A stretch of 64,000 nucleotides of DNA. Origin: Paractinoplanes brasiliensis (GTDB taxonomy: Bacteria; Actinomycetota; Actinomycetes; Mycobacteriales; Micromonosporaceae). Position 1 is the first letter of the stretch. Every line of letters begins with the position of its first letter. A program made the position numbers and the translations under genes. Location: contig NZ_SNWR01000001.1 in the NCBI RefSeq assembly GCF_004362215.1, forward strand, positions 4,570,001 through 4,634,000, in the 5' to 3' direction. The notes below the pieces were generated by a model. It was not told the origin of the DNA and searched no databases. It saw only the letters and a list, made by a program, of their open reading frames with translations. Shown here one piece after another: positions 34,655-42,804 of the stretch.

Positions 34655-34687
34655 CCTCCCATCCTGGAACGCGAAGACGGTGGGAGG
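34655..34687 (+). promoter_or_regulatory. Hairpin that would mask the ribosome site of the nitric oxide synthase gene
   Basis: CCTCCCA (34655-34661) is perfectly complementary to TGGGAGG (34681-34687), which contains the GGGAGG ribosome site of the next gene. The loop is 19 nt. Pairing would hide the site, so translation may be regulated. This is a base-pairing observation only. Confidence 0.45.
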
Positions 34688-34692
34688 CGCCG

Positions 34693-35859
34693 ATGAACGT
34701 GCCCGGCTATCGGGACACACCGATCGAGCCCTGGGACCGGACGGCGCCCGCGGACCCCGGTGAGGCCGAGGACTTCCTGCGTCAGTGCTACACCGAAAAT
34801 CAGCGGCTCGGCCCGGTCGAGCCGCGGCTGGCGATCGTACGGGCGCAGATCGCGGCCACCGGCACCTATGTGCACACCACCGAGGAACTCGCGTACGGCG
34901 CGAAACTGGCCTGGCGCAACGCGAGCCGTTGCATCGGACGGCTCTACTGGCGCAGCCTCGTCGTGCTGGACCGGCGCCGGGCCCGTACGGCCGATGAGAT
35001 CTTCTCGTTGCTCGTCAACCATCTGCAGACCGCGGGCAGCAACCAGATCCGTCCCGTTATCAGCGTTTTCGCCCCCGCTCAGCCCGGGCAGCCGTACGCC
35101 CGTGTCTGGAACGAGCAGTTGATCCGTTACGCGGGTTACCGCGGCGCCGACGGCTGCCCGGTCGGCGACGTGCGGCAAGAGCAGTTCACCGCGGCGATGC
35201 AGGGGTTCGGGTGGCGTGGCAAGGGCGAACAGTTCGACGTGCTGCCGCTGGCGATCGAGACCCCGGCCGAGGGCGTACGCCTCTACGAGCTGCCCGAGCG
35301 AGCCGTTCGCGAGGTGCCGCTGACCCATCCCGAGTACGCCTGGTTCGCCGAGCTGGGCCTGCGCTGGCACGCCGTCCCGGCCATCGCGAACATGCGCCTC
35401 ACCGTCGGCGGCGTGCACTACCCGTTGGCGCCGTTCAACGGCTGGTACCTCGGCACCGAGATCGGCGCGCGCAACCTGGCCGACGCCGACCGCTACGACA
35501 TGCTTCCGACGGTCGCGGCCCGGCTCGGGCTCGACACCAGCCGTGAGTCGACGTTGTGGCGCGACCGGGCGCTCGTCGAGCTCAACCGGGCCGTGCTGCA
35601 CTCGTTCGAGCAGGCCGGGATCAAGATGAGCGACCATCACACGGAGTCGCAGCGGTTCCTCAAGCACCTGGCCAACGAGGAGAAGGCCGGTCGCTCGGTG
35701 CCCGCCGACTGGACGTGGATCGTGCCGCCGATGTCGGGTGGCATCACCCCGGTCTTCCACCGCTACTACGACGAGGCGGATCTGCGGCCGGCGTTCTACC
35801 TCGACGACGAGGCGGCGGCGCTGGCCAGGGAGGGGTGCCCGGTCAGGCGAACTCATTGA
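34693..35859 (+). CDS. nos: Bacterial nitric oxide synthase, oxygenase domain
   Basis: A 388-residue heme enzyme that oxidises L-arginine to citrulline and nitric oxide. The heme thiolate Cys80 lies in WRNASRCIGR. The substrate-binding region includes PFNGWYLGTEIGARN and the conserved Glu, and DHHTESQRFLKHL and WTWIVPPMSGG match the pterin/dimer region. As in other bacterial forms there is no reductase domain, so cellular flavoproteins must supply electrons. GGGAGG lies 5 nt before the ATG. It lies alone after the rho terminator and converges with an RNA ligase gene. Confidence 0.96.
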   Translation: MNVPGYRDTPIEPWDRTAPADPGEAEDFLRQCYTENQRLGPVEPRLAIVRAQIAATGTYVHTTEELAYGAKLAWRNASRCIGRLYWRSLVVLDRRRARTADEIFSLLVNHLQTAGSNQIRPVISVFAPAQPGQPYARVWNEQLIRYAGYRGADGCPVGDVRQEQFTAAMQGFGWRGKGEQFDVLPLAIETPAEGVRLYELPERAVREVPLTHPEYAWFAELGLRWHAVPAIANMRLTVGGVHYPLAPFNGWYLGTEIGARNLADADRYDMLPTVAARLGLDTSRESTLWRDRALVELNRAVLHSFEQAGIKMSDHHTESQRFLKHLANEEKAGRSVPADWTWIVPPMSGGITPVFHRYYDEADLRPAFYLDDEAAALAREGCPVRRTH

Positions 35860-36460
35860 CGGCGAATTCGTCCTTCTCCGTCCGAGCCGCCGGCACGCGT
35901 ACGTGGCCGGCGCGCACCCACTTGAGCACCCGGAGAGGGAACTCGCCGGCGGGGATGCGCCCGGCCGAGCGTACGACGAAGCCCTCGGAGTTCTCGGCGT
36001 CACGGCGGGCCGCCCACGCCGCCCGGGCCTCGGACAGGCTGCCCCCGCGGTAGAGGACCGGCACCACCGGCAGCTCCAGGCGGGTGGCCCAGTCGACCGT
36101 GTCGTCCCAGCCCAGCAAGGTGTCGGTCTCGTCCCAGATGCCGAAGACGATGAACACGCCGGGCAGGTCGGAGTAGGCGATGCTGCGCCGGGCCCACATC
36201 GACTCGCCGCAGACCCGCCAGTCGTCCGGGATCCGGTACGACGTCATGGCCCACAACGCCTTGGCCGGGCGGTCCCACGGTGGGGTCTCGGCGCCGGGCG
36301 ACCGGCCGTAGACGGCGTCACGGGTGAAGGTCAGGTTGCCGCCGTCGAGTTTCTCGGTCACCACCAGCTCGCCGTCGAGCCAGGTCAGGTCGTGCTGCAC
36401 CAGGTCGTCCCGGGTGGCGCCGGGGGAGTCGGGCAGGTGGTAGGTGCGCGGGTACCTCAC
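35843..36460 (-). CDS. RNA ligase family protein (T4 Rnl-like nucleotidyltransferase)
   Basis: A 205-residue protein with the nucleotidyltransferase motifs of ATP-dependent RNA ligases. Motif I is TEKLDGGN (nucleophile Lys37). The motif III region is GESMWARRSIAYSDLPGVF, motif IV EGFVVRS, and motif V LKWVRAGH. Such enzymes join or repair nicked RNA through a ligase-AMP intermediate. The GTG at 36460 has GGGAGGGAGG upstream and gives the short N-terminus normal for the family; an ATG at 36520 is less likely. Its 3' end overlaps nos by 17 bp. No partner kinase/phosphatase is adjacent. Confidence 0.83.
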   Translation of the reverse strand: MRYPRTYHLPDSPGATRDDLVQHDLTWLDGELVVTEKLDGGNLTFTRDAVYGRSPGAETPPWDRPAKALWAMTSYRIPDDWRVCGESMWARRSIAYSDLPGVFIVFGIWDETDTLLGWDDTVDWATRLELPVVPVLYRGGSLSEARAAWAARRDAENSEGFVVRSAGRIPAGEFPLRVLKWVRAGHVRVPAARTEKDEFAVNEFA

Positions 36461-36530
36461 CGCTGAGCAGCCTCCCTCCCCACCCGGGCCGCACGTGTGC
36501 TGCCCCGGACAAAGCGGCACGAAAGCGCCG

Positions 36531-36556
36531 GGAATACCCCGCCGAGGGCGTACGTT
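36531..36556 (+). promoter_or_regulatory. SigR-type promoter upstream of rpmE
   Basis: GGAAT at 36531-36535, exactly 18 nt, then GTT at 36554-36556. This matches the published SigR (thiol-oxidative stress sigma factor) consensus of Streptomyces. rpmE is a known SigR target in S. coelicolor. The leader to the rpmE ATG would be about 135 nt. A possible second start at TAGTAC (36605-36610) is weaker. Confidence 0.7.
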
Positions 36557-36698
36557 GAAGCGCAGGTCACGCCGATTTCGCCAAGACGCGGCGACATGGC
36601 AGACTAGTACATCGGCCAGTAAAGGTTCCGGTTCACGCCCCCAGGCTTTGCGCTCTCGGCGACCCGGCGACCATTTCCATTGAGGGAGACCGAGTTAC

Positions 36699-36923
36699 AT
36701 GAAGAGCGGCATCCACCCGGAGTACACGACCACCGAGGTCATCTGCTCCTGCGGCAGCACCTTCACCACCCGCAGCACCGCCAAGGGCGGCGAGATCCGC
36801 GTCGAGACCTGCAGCGCCTGCCACCCGTTCTACACCGGCAAGCAGCGCGTCCTCGACACCGCGGGCCGGGTCGCGAAGTTCCAGGCCAAGTACGCCAAGG
36901 TCAACGCCGCGAAGAAGAAGTAA
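36699..36923 (+). CDS. rpmE: 50S ribosomal protein L31, zinc-binding type
   Basis: A 74-residue ribosomal protein of the large subunit. Four cysteines in VICSCGSTF and ETCSACHPFYTG form the zinc-binding C+ pattern, which distinguishes it from the zinc-independent paralog. GAGGGAGA precedes the ATG. A SigR-type promoter upstream and the redox-sensitive zinc site fit regulation by thiol oxidation. A strong hairpin separates it from prfA. Confidence 0.97.
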   Translation: MKSGIHPEYTTTEVICSCGSTFTTRSTAKGGEIRVETCSACHPFYTGKQRVLDTAGRVAKFQAKYAKVNAAKKK

Positions 36924-36930
36924 CTGCTTC

Positions 36931-36969
36931 AACGGCGCCCGTTCCCGGTTCCCCGGGGCGGGCGCCGTT
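36931..36969 (+). terminator. Hairpin between rpmE and prfA
   Basis: AACGGCGCCCG (36931-36941) pairs perfectly with CGGGCGCCGTT (36959-36969), giving an 11-bp stem right after the rpmE stop. Because prfA follows closely, it may only partly terminate. Confidence 0.7.
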
Positions 36970-37005
36970 CGCATGTCAGGTTCATCCACCAGCCGGGAGA
37001 CGAAG

Positions 37006-38097
37006 ATGAGCACGGATCGGCTGACCACCCTTCTCGCCGAGTACGCCGAGCTCGAGAAGCGCATGGAGGACCCCTCCATCCACTCGGACCAGGCCCTTGT
37101 GCGCCGGGTCGGCCGACGCTTCGCCGAGCTGGCCCCCCTCTATGCGGCCAATGCCGAGCTCGAGGCGGCCCGCGCCGACCTCGCCGCGGCCAAGGAGCTG
37201 GCGGCCGAGGACCCGGGTTTCGCCTCCGAGGTCGAGGCGGTCGCCGCCACCCTGGCGCCGCTCGAGGAGAAGCTCGGCGAGATGCTGATCCCGCGCGACC
37301 CCAACGACGCCAAGGACGTGATCATCGAGATCAAGGCGGGCGAGGGCGGCCAGGAGTCCGCGCTGTTCGCCGGCGATCTGCTGCGCATGTACACGCGGTA
37401 CGCGGAGCGGCACGGCTGGGTGGTCGAGGTGATCGACTCGCAGGAGTCGGACCTCGGCGGGGTCAAGGACATCTCCATCGGCGTCCGCACCAAGGGTGTG
37501 CCCGACGGCGGTCACGGCGTCTGGTCGCGCATGAAGTGGGAGGGCGGCGTGCATCGGGTGCAGCGGGTGCCGGTCACCGAGTCGCAGGGCCGCATCCACA
37601 CCTCGGCGGCCGGCGTGCTGGTGCTGCCCGAGGCCGAGGAGGTCGACGTGGAGATCGCTCCGGGCGACCTGCGCATCGACGTCTTCCGCTCGTCCGGCCC
37701 GGGTGGCCAGTCGGTCAACACCACCGACTCGGCCGTGCGGATCACCCACATCCCTACCGGCACCGTGGTGAGCTGCCAGAACGAGAAAAGCCAGCTGCAG
37801 AACAAGGAGTCGGCGCTGCGCATCCTGCGGTCCCGGCTGCTGGCGATCGCCCAGGAGGAGGCCGATGCGGCCGCTTCCGACTCGCGTAAGGCGCAGGTGC
37901 GTACGGTCGACCGCTCGGAGCGGATCCGGACGTACAACTTCCCGCAGAACCGGATCACCGATCACCGGATCGGCTACACCGCGTACAACCTCGACCTGGT
38001 GCTGGGCGGTGAGCTCGACGCGGTGCTCGACGCGCTGGCCGAGGCCGACCGCGCGGCCCGTCTGGCCGGCGAGTCCGAGATCGGCCGCCGGGGCTGA
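37006..38097 (+). CDS. prfA: Peptide chain release factor 1
   Basis: A 363-residue factor that releases peptides at UAA and UAG. The GGQ loop in SSGPGGQSVNTTDSAVR is at residues 233-235, and the following region carries the substrate Gln modified by PrmC. The segment near VRTKGVP is typical of RF1 rather than RF2. GGGAGA is upstream of the ATG. The TGA stop lies inside the first unit of a 41-bp tandem repeat, so the last residues (GRRG) are repeat-encoded. The methyltransferase gene prmC is normally next; here two minus-strand genes intervene. Confidence 0.96.
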   Translation: MSTDRLTTLLAEYAELEKRMEDPSIHSDQALVRRVGRRFAELAPLYAANAELEAARADLAAAKELAAEDPGFASEVEAVAATLAPLEEKLGEMLIPRDPNDAKDVIIEIKAGEGGQESALFAGDLLRMYTRYAERHGWVVEVIDSQESDLGGVKDISIGVRTKGVPDGGHGVWSRMKWEGGVHRVQRVPVTESQGRIHTSAAGVLVLPEAEEVDVEIAPGDLRIDVFRSSGPGGQSVNTTDSAVRITHIPTGTVVSCQNEKSQLQNKESALRILRSRLLAIAQEEADAAASDSRKAQVRTVDRSERIRTYNFPQNRITDHRIGYTAYNLDLVLGGELDAVLDALAEADRAARLAGESEIGRRG

Positions 38098-38266
38098 CGG
38101 CTCGCGGGACGGTGGCAATCGGAGGCCGCCGGGGCTGACGGCTCGCCGGACGGTGGCAATCGGAGGCCGCCGGGGCTGACGGCTCGCCGGACGGTGGCAA
38201 TCGGAGGCCGCCCGGGCTGACGGCTCGCGGGACGGTGGCAACCCGGAGGCCGCCGGGGCTGACGGC
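38083..38266. repeat. 41-bp tandem repeat starting inside prfA and spanning its stop codon
   Basis: Units begin with GGCCGCC at 38083, 38124, 38165, 38206 and 38248 (periods 41, 41, 41, 42). They are nearly identical, differing at a few positions such as GCGGGAC versus GCCGGAC. The first unit contains the prfA stop. The array fills the gap between prfA and the convergent propeller gene and ends at that gene's stop codon. Confidence 0.92.
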
Positions 38267-39601
38267 TCAGCGCACCGCGATGACCTGGTATTCCTCGCCC
38301 GCTGTGCAGGCCAGGTAGCCCGGGACGGACGAGCAGGGCCGGCTCGCCATGTCGCCGACCGAGCCGAGCATCCGCTGCCGGCCGGTCCGCAGATCCCAGC
38401 GGACGACAGCCGTACGGTCCGGGGGCTCGACAGTGGAGCGCAGCAGGAGCAGCGAGCCCTCCCCGGCATCGTTCCAGGCCAGGGTGCCCTGGGCCGGCTC
38501 GCCCAGGGCCGCGCCGGTCTCGGCGTCCACCAGCTGGTTGCGACCGTCGTCCAGGCCCTCGCCGAGCACGAGCCGGTCGGGGCCGACCTGGAACGCGTTG
38601 ACCGCGCCGTCCAGCCGCCACCGGCGCCGCCCGGTCAGCGGGTCGTACGCGATCAGCCCTCGGCCGTCGTTGAGGCACAGCGCCGAGCCGCACGGGAAGG
38701 CGTACCCGTTGGTGTCGGCCGCCCGCCAGAGCTCGGCCATGGTGTCGGCGCGGTAGACGCTCATCTCGAAGACCTCACGGCGCGAGCGGTTGATCACCAG
38801 GACGTCGCCGGTGCCGCTGAGGTCGTTGAAGTAGCCCTCGTCCGGGTTGGCCTTGACCCACGGAACCGTGCCGGTGCTGACCCGCTCGCCCGTTCCGTAC
38901 GCATAAATCGTTATGAGTCCGCTGTTGGTGGCGGTGACGATGCGGCTGGGCCGGTCGGTCGGCATGACGGTGTAGTTGCTGACGCCCGGGGTGTCGCGGC
39001 TCCAGATCGTCTCGCGGTCGCCGAGCCGGATCAGGCGCATGCGGGCCAGGTCGGCGCGTTCGGTGTACTCGGTGAGCAGCGCCGTGTCGCCGGAGACGGT
39101 GTACGGTTCGCCGGCCGTGCGCCACAGCTCGGCGCCGGTGGCCATCGAGATCGCGATCGTCTGCCGGTGGAACTCGGCGTGGAAGGCCGACCCGTCGTTG
39201 ACCGAGGGCAGCTCGACGACGTGGCCCTCGGTCGGCACCAGCAGCACCCCGGCCGGCTCGGCGGCCTGCAGATAACCGATCGTGCTGTCGAAGGCGCGCT
39301 GCCAGCGGATCGTGCCGGTGCTCAACTCGTACGCCGTGACGGAGGCCAGCCCGTTGGCCGAGCGGTGCACGAAGACGCCGTCGCGGGTCAGCGTCGTGCC
39401 CTGCGCCTGCGCGATCGAGACGCTCCACACCGGACGGACGCCGCGTGGCTCGGGCACCTGCGAGCCGGCCAGTACGGCCAGGCACAGGGCGCCCGCGAAC
39501 CCGAGGCTGAGCTGCCGGACAAGCCGGCGGTTCAGCGGCGAGCCGGCGGGCTCCCGGCCCTCGGGGGCCGAGGAGATCTCGCCGAGCTCGATGGTGCTCA
39601 T
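38267..39601 (-). CDS. Membrane-anchored PQQ-type beta-propeller protein
   Basis: A 444-residue protein with a short cytoplasmic N-terminus, one transmembrane helix (about 31-50) and a long external domain. The domain has recurring W-motifs such as GTIRWQRAFDS, AELWRTAGEP, AELWRAADTN and RRRWRLDGAV. These repeats mark PQQ-like or quinoprotein-type propeller blades, which usually serve as a binding scaffold. No catalytic quinone site is obvious. The ATG lies 8 bp after the GGDEF gene, so the two are probably one operon and the propeller could be a sensor or partner. Confidence 0.7.
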   Translation of the reverse strand: MSTIELGEISSAPEGREPAGSPLNRRLVRQLSLGFAGALCLAVLAGSQVPEPRGVRPVWSVSIAQAQGTTLTRDGVFVHRSANGLASVTAYELSTGTIRWQRAFDSTIGYLQAAEPAGVLLVPTEGHVVELPSVNDGSAFHAEFHRQTIAISMATGAELWRTAGEPYTVSGDTALLTEYTERADLARMRLIRLGDRETIWSRDTPGVSNYTVMPTDRPSRIVTATNSGLITIYAYGTGERVSTGTVPWVKANPDEGYFNDLSGTGDVLVINRSRREVFEMSVYRADTMAELWRAADTNGYAFPCGSALCLNDGRGLIAYDPLTGRRRWRLDGAVNAFQVGPDRLVLGEGLDDGRNQLVDAETGAALGEPAQGTLAWNDAGEGSLLLLRSTVEPPDRTAVVRWDLRTGRQRMLGSVGDMASRPCSSVPGYLACTAGEEYQVIAVR

Positions 39602-39609
39602 GGCCGGGG

Positions 39610-41133
39610 TTACGTCATCTCGGAGAGCGGCCGGGTCGGTAGCCTGTTCGCCGCGGCCGCGGCCAGGGCCGCGCTGAGCGTGCGCCCGTTGGCGCCCACC
39701 TCGGACCAGCCCGCGGCCAGGCTGATCGGGGTGCCCGGCACCAGGATCTGCCAGTTCTCGGCGTTGGTGGCCGCGGTGATGCGGCGCGACACCTCGGCCG
39801 CCTGAGCCGTGCCCGCGCCCGGCAGCACGACGACGAACTCGTCGCCGGCGAACCGGGCCACGAAGTCGCCGCGGCGCATGACCCGGTTGAGCACCCCGGC
39901 TATCCGCTGCAGCACGAGGTCGCCGCAGTGGCGGCCGTGCCGGGCGTTGACCTCGGTGAAGCCGATCAGGTCGCACACACCGATCGCCGCGCGTTCGCCG
40001 CGCTGCAACATGGTGGCGACGTACCGCTCGAGCTGGCGGCGGTTGGGCAGGCCGGTGAGCGGGTCGGTGAGCGTCTCGTCGCCGTAACGGCCGGGATCGC
40101 GCTGGGTCTCCTGCGCGTCGAGCCGGGCCGCCACGCCGTCGAGATAGCCGTCGCGCAGCCGGTCGATGCGCTGGGCGGCGAGCCGGAACGCGTAGCGGTC
40201 GGCTGAGTGCGCGGCCTCGTGGTCGCCGGCGGCGGCGTGGCAGATGCTGCGCAACCGGGCCGGCTCGGCCGCGCCCAGGATCTCGGCCGACACCGGCACC
40301 GAATCCAGCATGGACAGCGCCTGCGCAGGGCGCCCGGCCGCCATGACAAGACAGACGTGACCGAGATGCTGCAGGTCACGGGTGCGAACGCTGTCGCCGC
40401 CGCCGGTCAGCCACTCGGCCGCGTTCTCCTCGGTGTCCTCGCCCAGGGCGGCCCGCCGGGCCAGCGAATAGCCGTACGCCGCGCGGCTGCCGGGACGCAT
40501 GTGGTCGGCCCCGATCGCCACGTATCGGCTCAGCTCGGCGTCGATGTCGCGGAGCACACGCAAACAGCCGTCGGTGTCGCCCTGGTGGTCGAGCGAGACG
40601 GCGTTGCGCAGCCGGATGCCGGGCGCGGCGAAGATCTCGGGTGGCAGGCCGACCGCCGCGCCGACCTGCCGGGCCTGTTCGATCGCGGTCAGCGCGTGGC
40701 CGTGGAAGCCGAGATAGGAGTACGCCATCGCGAGGTCGTGCCAGCCCCAGGCGGTCTCGGAGTCGTTGTCCTGCACCGCGGCCAGGGCCCGGGACGCCTG
40801 TACGAGGTGGGTGACGCCCCGGTCCAGATTGCGTTCGAGGTGGGCGCCGAGGGCGGCGAAGGCGTGCATCTGCCCGCGCAGGTAGGCGTCCGGGATCTCG
40901 CGGACGGCGTTCTCGGCGATCGTCATCGCGGTCGCGAGCTCCGCTATCCGGCCCAGGTTGATCAGCGCGCCGAACCGCTGCACCAGGGCGTACGCCCGAG
41001 TGGTGGGGTCGGTGGCGGCGGCCAGCACCTTGTCGAGGATCGGCAACGCCTCCGCCGAGCGGCCGTTCTGCTGGAGCCGTCCGGCACGACGCAGCTCCTC
41101 GGTGTTCTCCGCGAGCTGGTCCAACCAACTCAC
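39610..41133 (-). CDS. GGDEF-domain diguanylate cyclase with helical (TPR-like) N-terminus
   Basis: A 507-residue protein. Residues 1-335 are alpha-helical and Ala/Leu/Arg-rich, resembling tetratricopeptide arrays. The GGDEF domain (about 345-495) begins with TDPLTGLPNRRQLER. The signature is AGDEF (429-433) rather than GGDEF, a variant known in active enzymes. An inhibitory RxxD site (RRGD) stands five residues before it, so product feedback by c-di-GMP is likely. The start is GTG with a weak AGG upstream. No membrane segment is seen. It is upstream of and probably co-transcribed with the propeller gene, divergent from prmC. Confidence 0.87.
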   Translation of the reverse strand: MSWLDQLAENTEELRRAGRLQQNGRSAEALPILDKVLAAATDPTTRAYALVQRFGALINLGRIAELATAMTIAENAVREIPDAYLRGQMHAFAALGAHLERNLDRGVTHLVQASRALAAVQDNDSETAWGWHDLAMAYSYLGFHGHALTAIEQARQVGAAVGLPPEIFAAPGIRLRNAVSLDHQGDTDGCLRVLRDIDAELSRYVAIGADHMRPGSRAAYGYSLARRAALGEDTEENAAEWLTGGGDSVRTRDLQHLGHVCLVMAAGRPAQALSMLDSVPVSAEILGAAEPARLRSICHAAAGDHEAAHSADRYAFRLAAQRIDRLRDGYLDGVAARLDAQETQRDPGRYGDETLTDPLTGLPNRRQLERYVATMLQRGERAAIGVCDLIGFTEVNARHGRHCGDLVLQRIAGVLNRVMRRGDFVARFAGDEFVVVLPGAGTAQAAEVSRRITAATNAENWQILVPGTPISLAAGWSEVGANGRTLSAALAAAAANRLPTRPLSEMT

Positions 41134-41212
41134 CAGGCGCCTCCCACTGGTGCCGCGCGTCCTGCGCCGACCCGGCCGATCGGCGCCGCACGTGACGCTT
41201 GAAGATTATGCC

Positions 41213-42073
41213 GTGGAAACGGACTCCGAAGACACCTCCCGGCCATCGCTGAGCCGAGCCATCGCCTCGGCGGTCGTCGATCTCTCGGCGGCCGGGGTGG
41301 CTTCGCCCCGGGTCGACGCCGAGTTGCTCGCCGCACACGTGCTGGGCGTCTCACGTGGGCGCTTGCTGCTGGTCGACTCGCTGCGGCCCGAGGAGCTGAC
41401 GCGTTTCGCCGCCCTCGTGGCCGAGCGGGCGAAGCGGCTCCCGCTGCAGCATCTGCTCGGCACGGCCGCGTTCCGGCATCTCGAACTTCAGGTCGGTGAC
41501 GGTGTCTTCGTCCCACGACCCGAGACGGAACTTCTCGCGGGCTGGGGCGTCGAGCACACCGCGCCCGGGGCGACGGTGGTCGATCTGTGCAGCGGCACCG
41601 GAGCGATCGCGCTCGCGGTGGCCGACGAGGCCGCGCCGGGCCGTGTCGTCGCGGTCGAACGGTCGCCGGCGGCGCTGACCTACCTGCGCCGCAATGCCGA
41701 GACGTTCGGAGTGGTCGAGGTCGTCGAGGCCGATGTGACCGATCCGGGCATCCTGGGCGACCTGCGCGGCGCGGTGGACGTGCTGCTGTGCAACCCGCCG
41801 TACGTGCCGGCGGCCACCCCGGTGCCGCCCGAGGTCGCCCTCGACCCGGCCGAGGCGGTGTTCGGCGGGGACGACGGGCTGACCGTGATCCGTCCCGTTG
41901 TCGCGCTCGCCGCGGCGCTGCTGCGCCCGGGCGGCGTGGTCGGCATCGAGCACGACGACGTGCACGGCCGGGCGGTGCCGGAGCTGCTGCGGGCCGACGG
42001 CCGGTTCACCGAGGTGACCGCCCACGAAGACCTGAGCGGGCGACCCAGGTTCGCGACGGCAAGGCGGGCCTGA
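41213..42073 (+). CDS. prmC: Peptide chain release factor N5-glutamine methyltransferase
   Basis: A 286-residue SAM-dependent enzyme that methylates the GGQ glutamine of release factors. SAM-binding VVDLCSGTGAIALAVA and the catalytic NPPY (194-197) are present, with the N-terminal helical domain ahead of them. VFVPRPETELL is a further PrmC hallmark. I use the GTG at 41213; another GTG at 41192 is possible, and neither has a good ribosome site. Its substrate gene prfA is upstream, beyond the two-gene insertion. Confidence 0.95.
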   Translation: METDSEDTSRPSLSRAIASAVVDLSAAGVASPRVDAELLAAHVLGVSRGRLLLVDSLRPEELTRFAALVAERAKRLPLQHLLGTAAFRHLELQVGDGVFVPRPETELLAGWGVEHTAPGATVVDLCSGTGAIALAVADEAAPGRVVAVERSPAALTYLRRNAETFGVVEVVEADVTDPGILGDLRGAVDVLLCNPPYVPAATPVPPEVALDPAEAVFGGDDGLTVIRPVVALAAALLRPGGVVGIEHDDVHGRAVPELLRADGRFTEVTAHEDLSGRPRFATARRA

Positions 42074-42107
42074 TCGATGCCCGGCAGCGCATGGCAGACT
42101 GCACGGT

Positions 42108-42803
42108 GTGATGCTCTACGACTGCCGTACCACCGCGGACCGTGATCGCGGCATCGCCGCCGCCGTCGAGGCGGTCAAGAACGGTGAGCTGGTCGTCATG
42201 CCGACCGACACGGTCTACGGGGTCGGGGCGGACGCGTTCACCCCGCACGCGATCACCTCGTTGCACCACGCGCGCGGCGTCACCAACAAGGTCCCGCCGC
42301 CCGTGCTGGTCGGGTCCCGGCACACCCTCGACGGCCTGGTCTATTCGCTGCCCAAGGCGGCGCGCGAGCTGGCCGACGCGTTCTGGCCCGGCGCGCTGAC
42401 CCTGTACGTGGAGCATTCGCCCAGCCTGCAGTGGGATCTCGGGGACACCGGCGGCCGTGTCGCGGTGCGCATGCCGCTGCACCCGGTGGCCCTCGAGGTG
42501 CTGCGGGCGGTCGGCCCGATGGCGGTCACCACGGCCAACAAGGTGGGCCAGCCGGCGCCGCTCACCGCCGAGGCCGCGCGCGAGCAGCTGGAGTACGGGG
42601 TTCGCTGCTATCTCGAGGCCGGTGAGGCGCACGACCCGGCGCCGAGCACGGTGGTCGACGTGACCGGCGAGGTGCCGCAGGTGCTGCGGGCCGGCGCGAT
42701 CCCGCTCGGGAAGCTGCGTGACGTCGTGCCCGACATCATCCCCCTCGATGAAGTTGGGTTCTCCGCGCCGTCAGGCGCCGGCAAGAGCTCAGCGGAGGAC
42801 TGA
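42108..42803 (+). CDS. Sua5/YciO/YrdC-family protein (L-threonylcarbamoyladenylate synthase), short form
   Basis: A 231-residue protein with a single YrdC domain. The enzyme makes threonylcarbamoyl-AMP for the t6A modification of ANN-decoding tRNAs. PTDTVYGVGADAF and FWPGALTLYV are family motifs; AVTTANKVGQPAPLTAE replaces the usual SAN..G motif. The KxR loop is changed (HHARGVTNKVPPPVLV), so activity is less certain than for the second copy. It starts at GTG 42108 or ATG 42111, with CAGACT 7 nt upstream of the GTG. This is the copy in the normal position after prmC. Confidence 0.85.
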   Translation: MMLYDCRTTADRDRGIAAAVEAVKNGELVVMPTDTVYGVGADAFTPHAITSLHHARGVTNKVPPPVLVGSRHTLDGLVYSLPKAARELADAFWPGALTLYVEHSPSLQWDLGDTGGRVAVRMPLHPVALEVLRAVGPMAVTTANKVGQPAPLTAEAAREQLEYGVRCYLEAGEAHDPAPSTVVDVTGEVPQVLRAGAIPLGKLRDVVPDIIPLDEVGFSAPSGAGKSSAED

Positions 42804-42804
42804 G

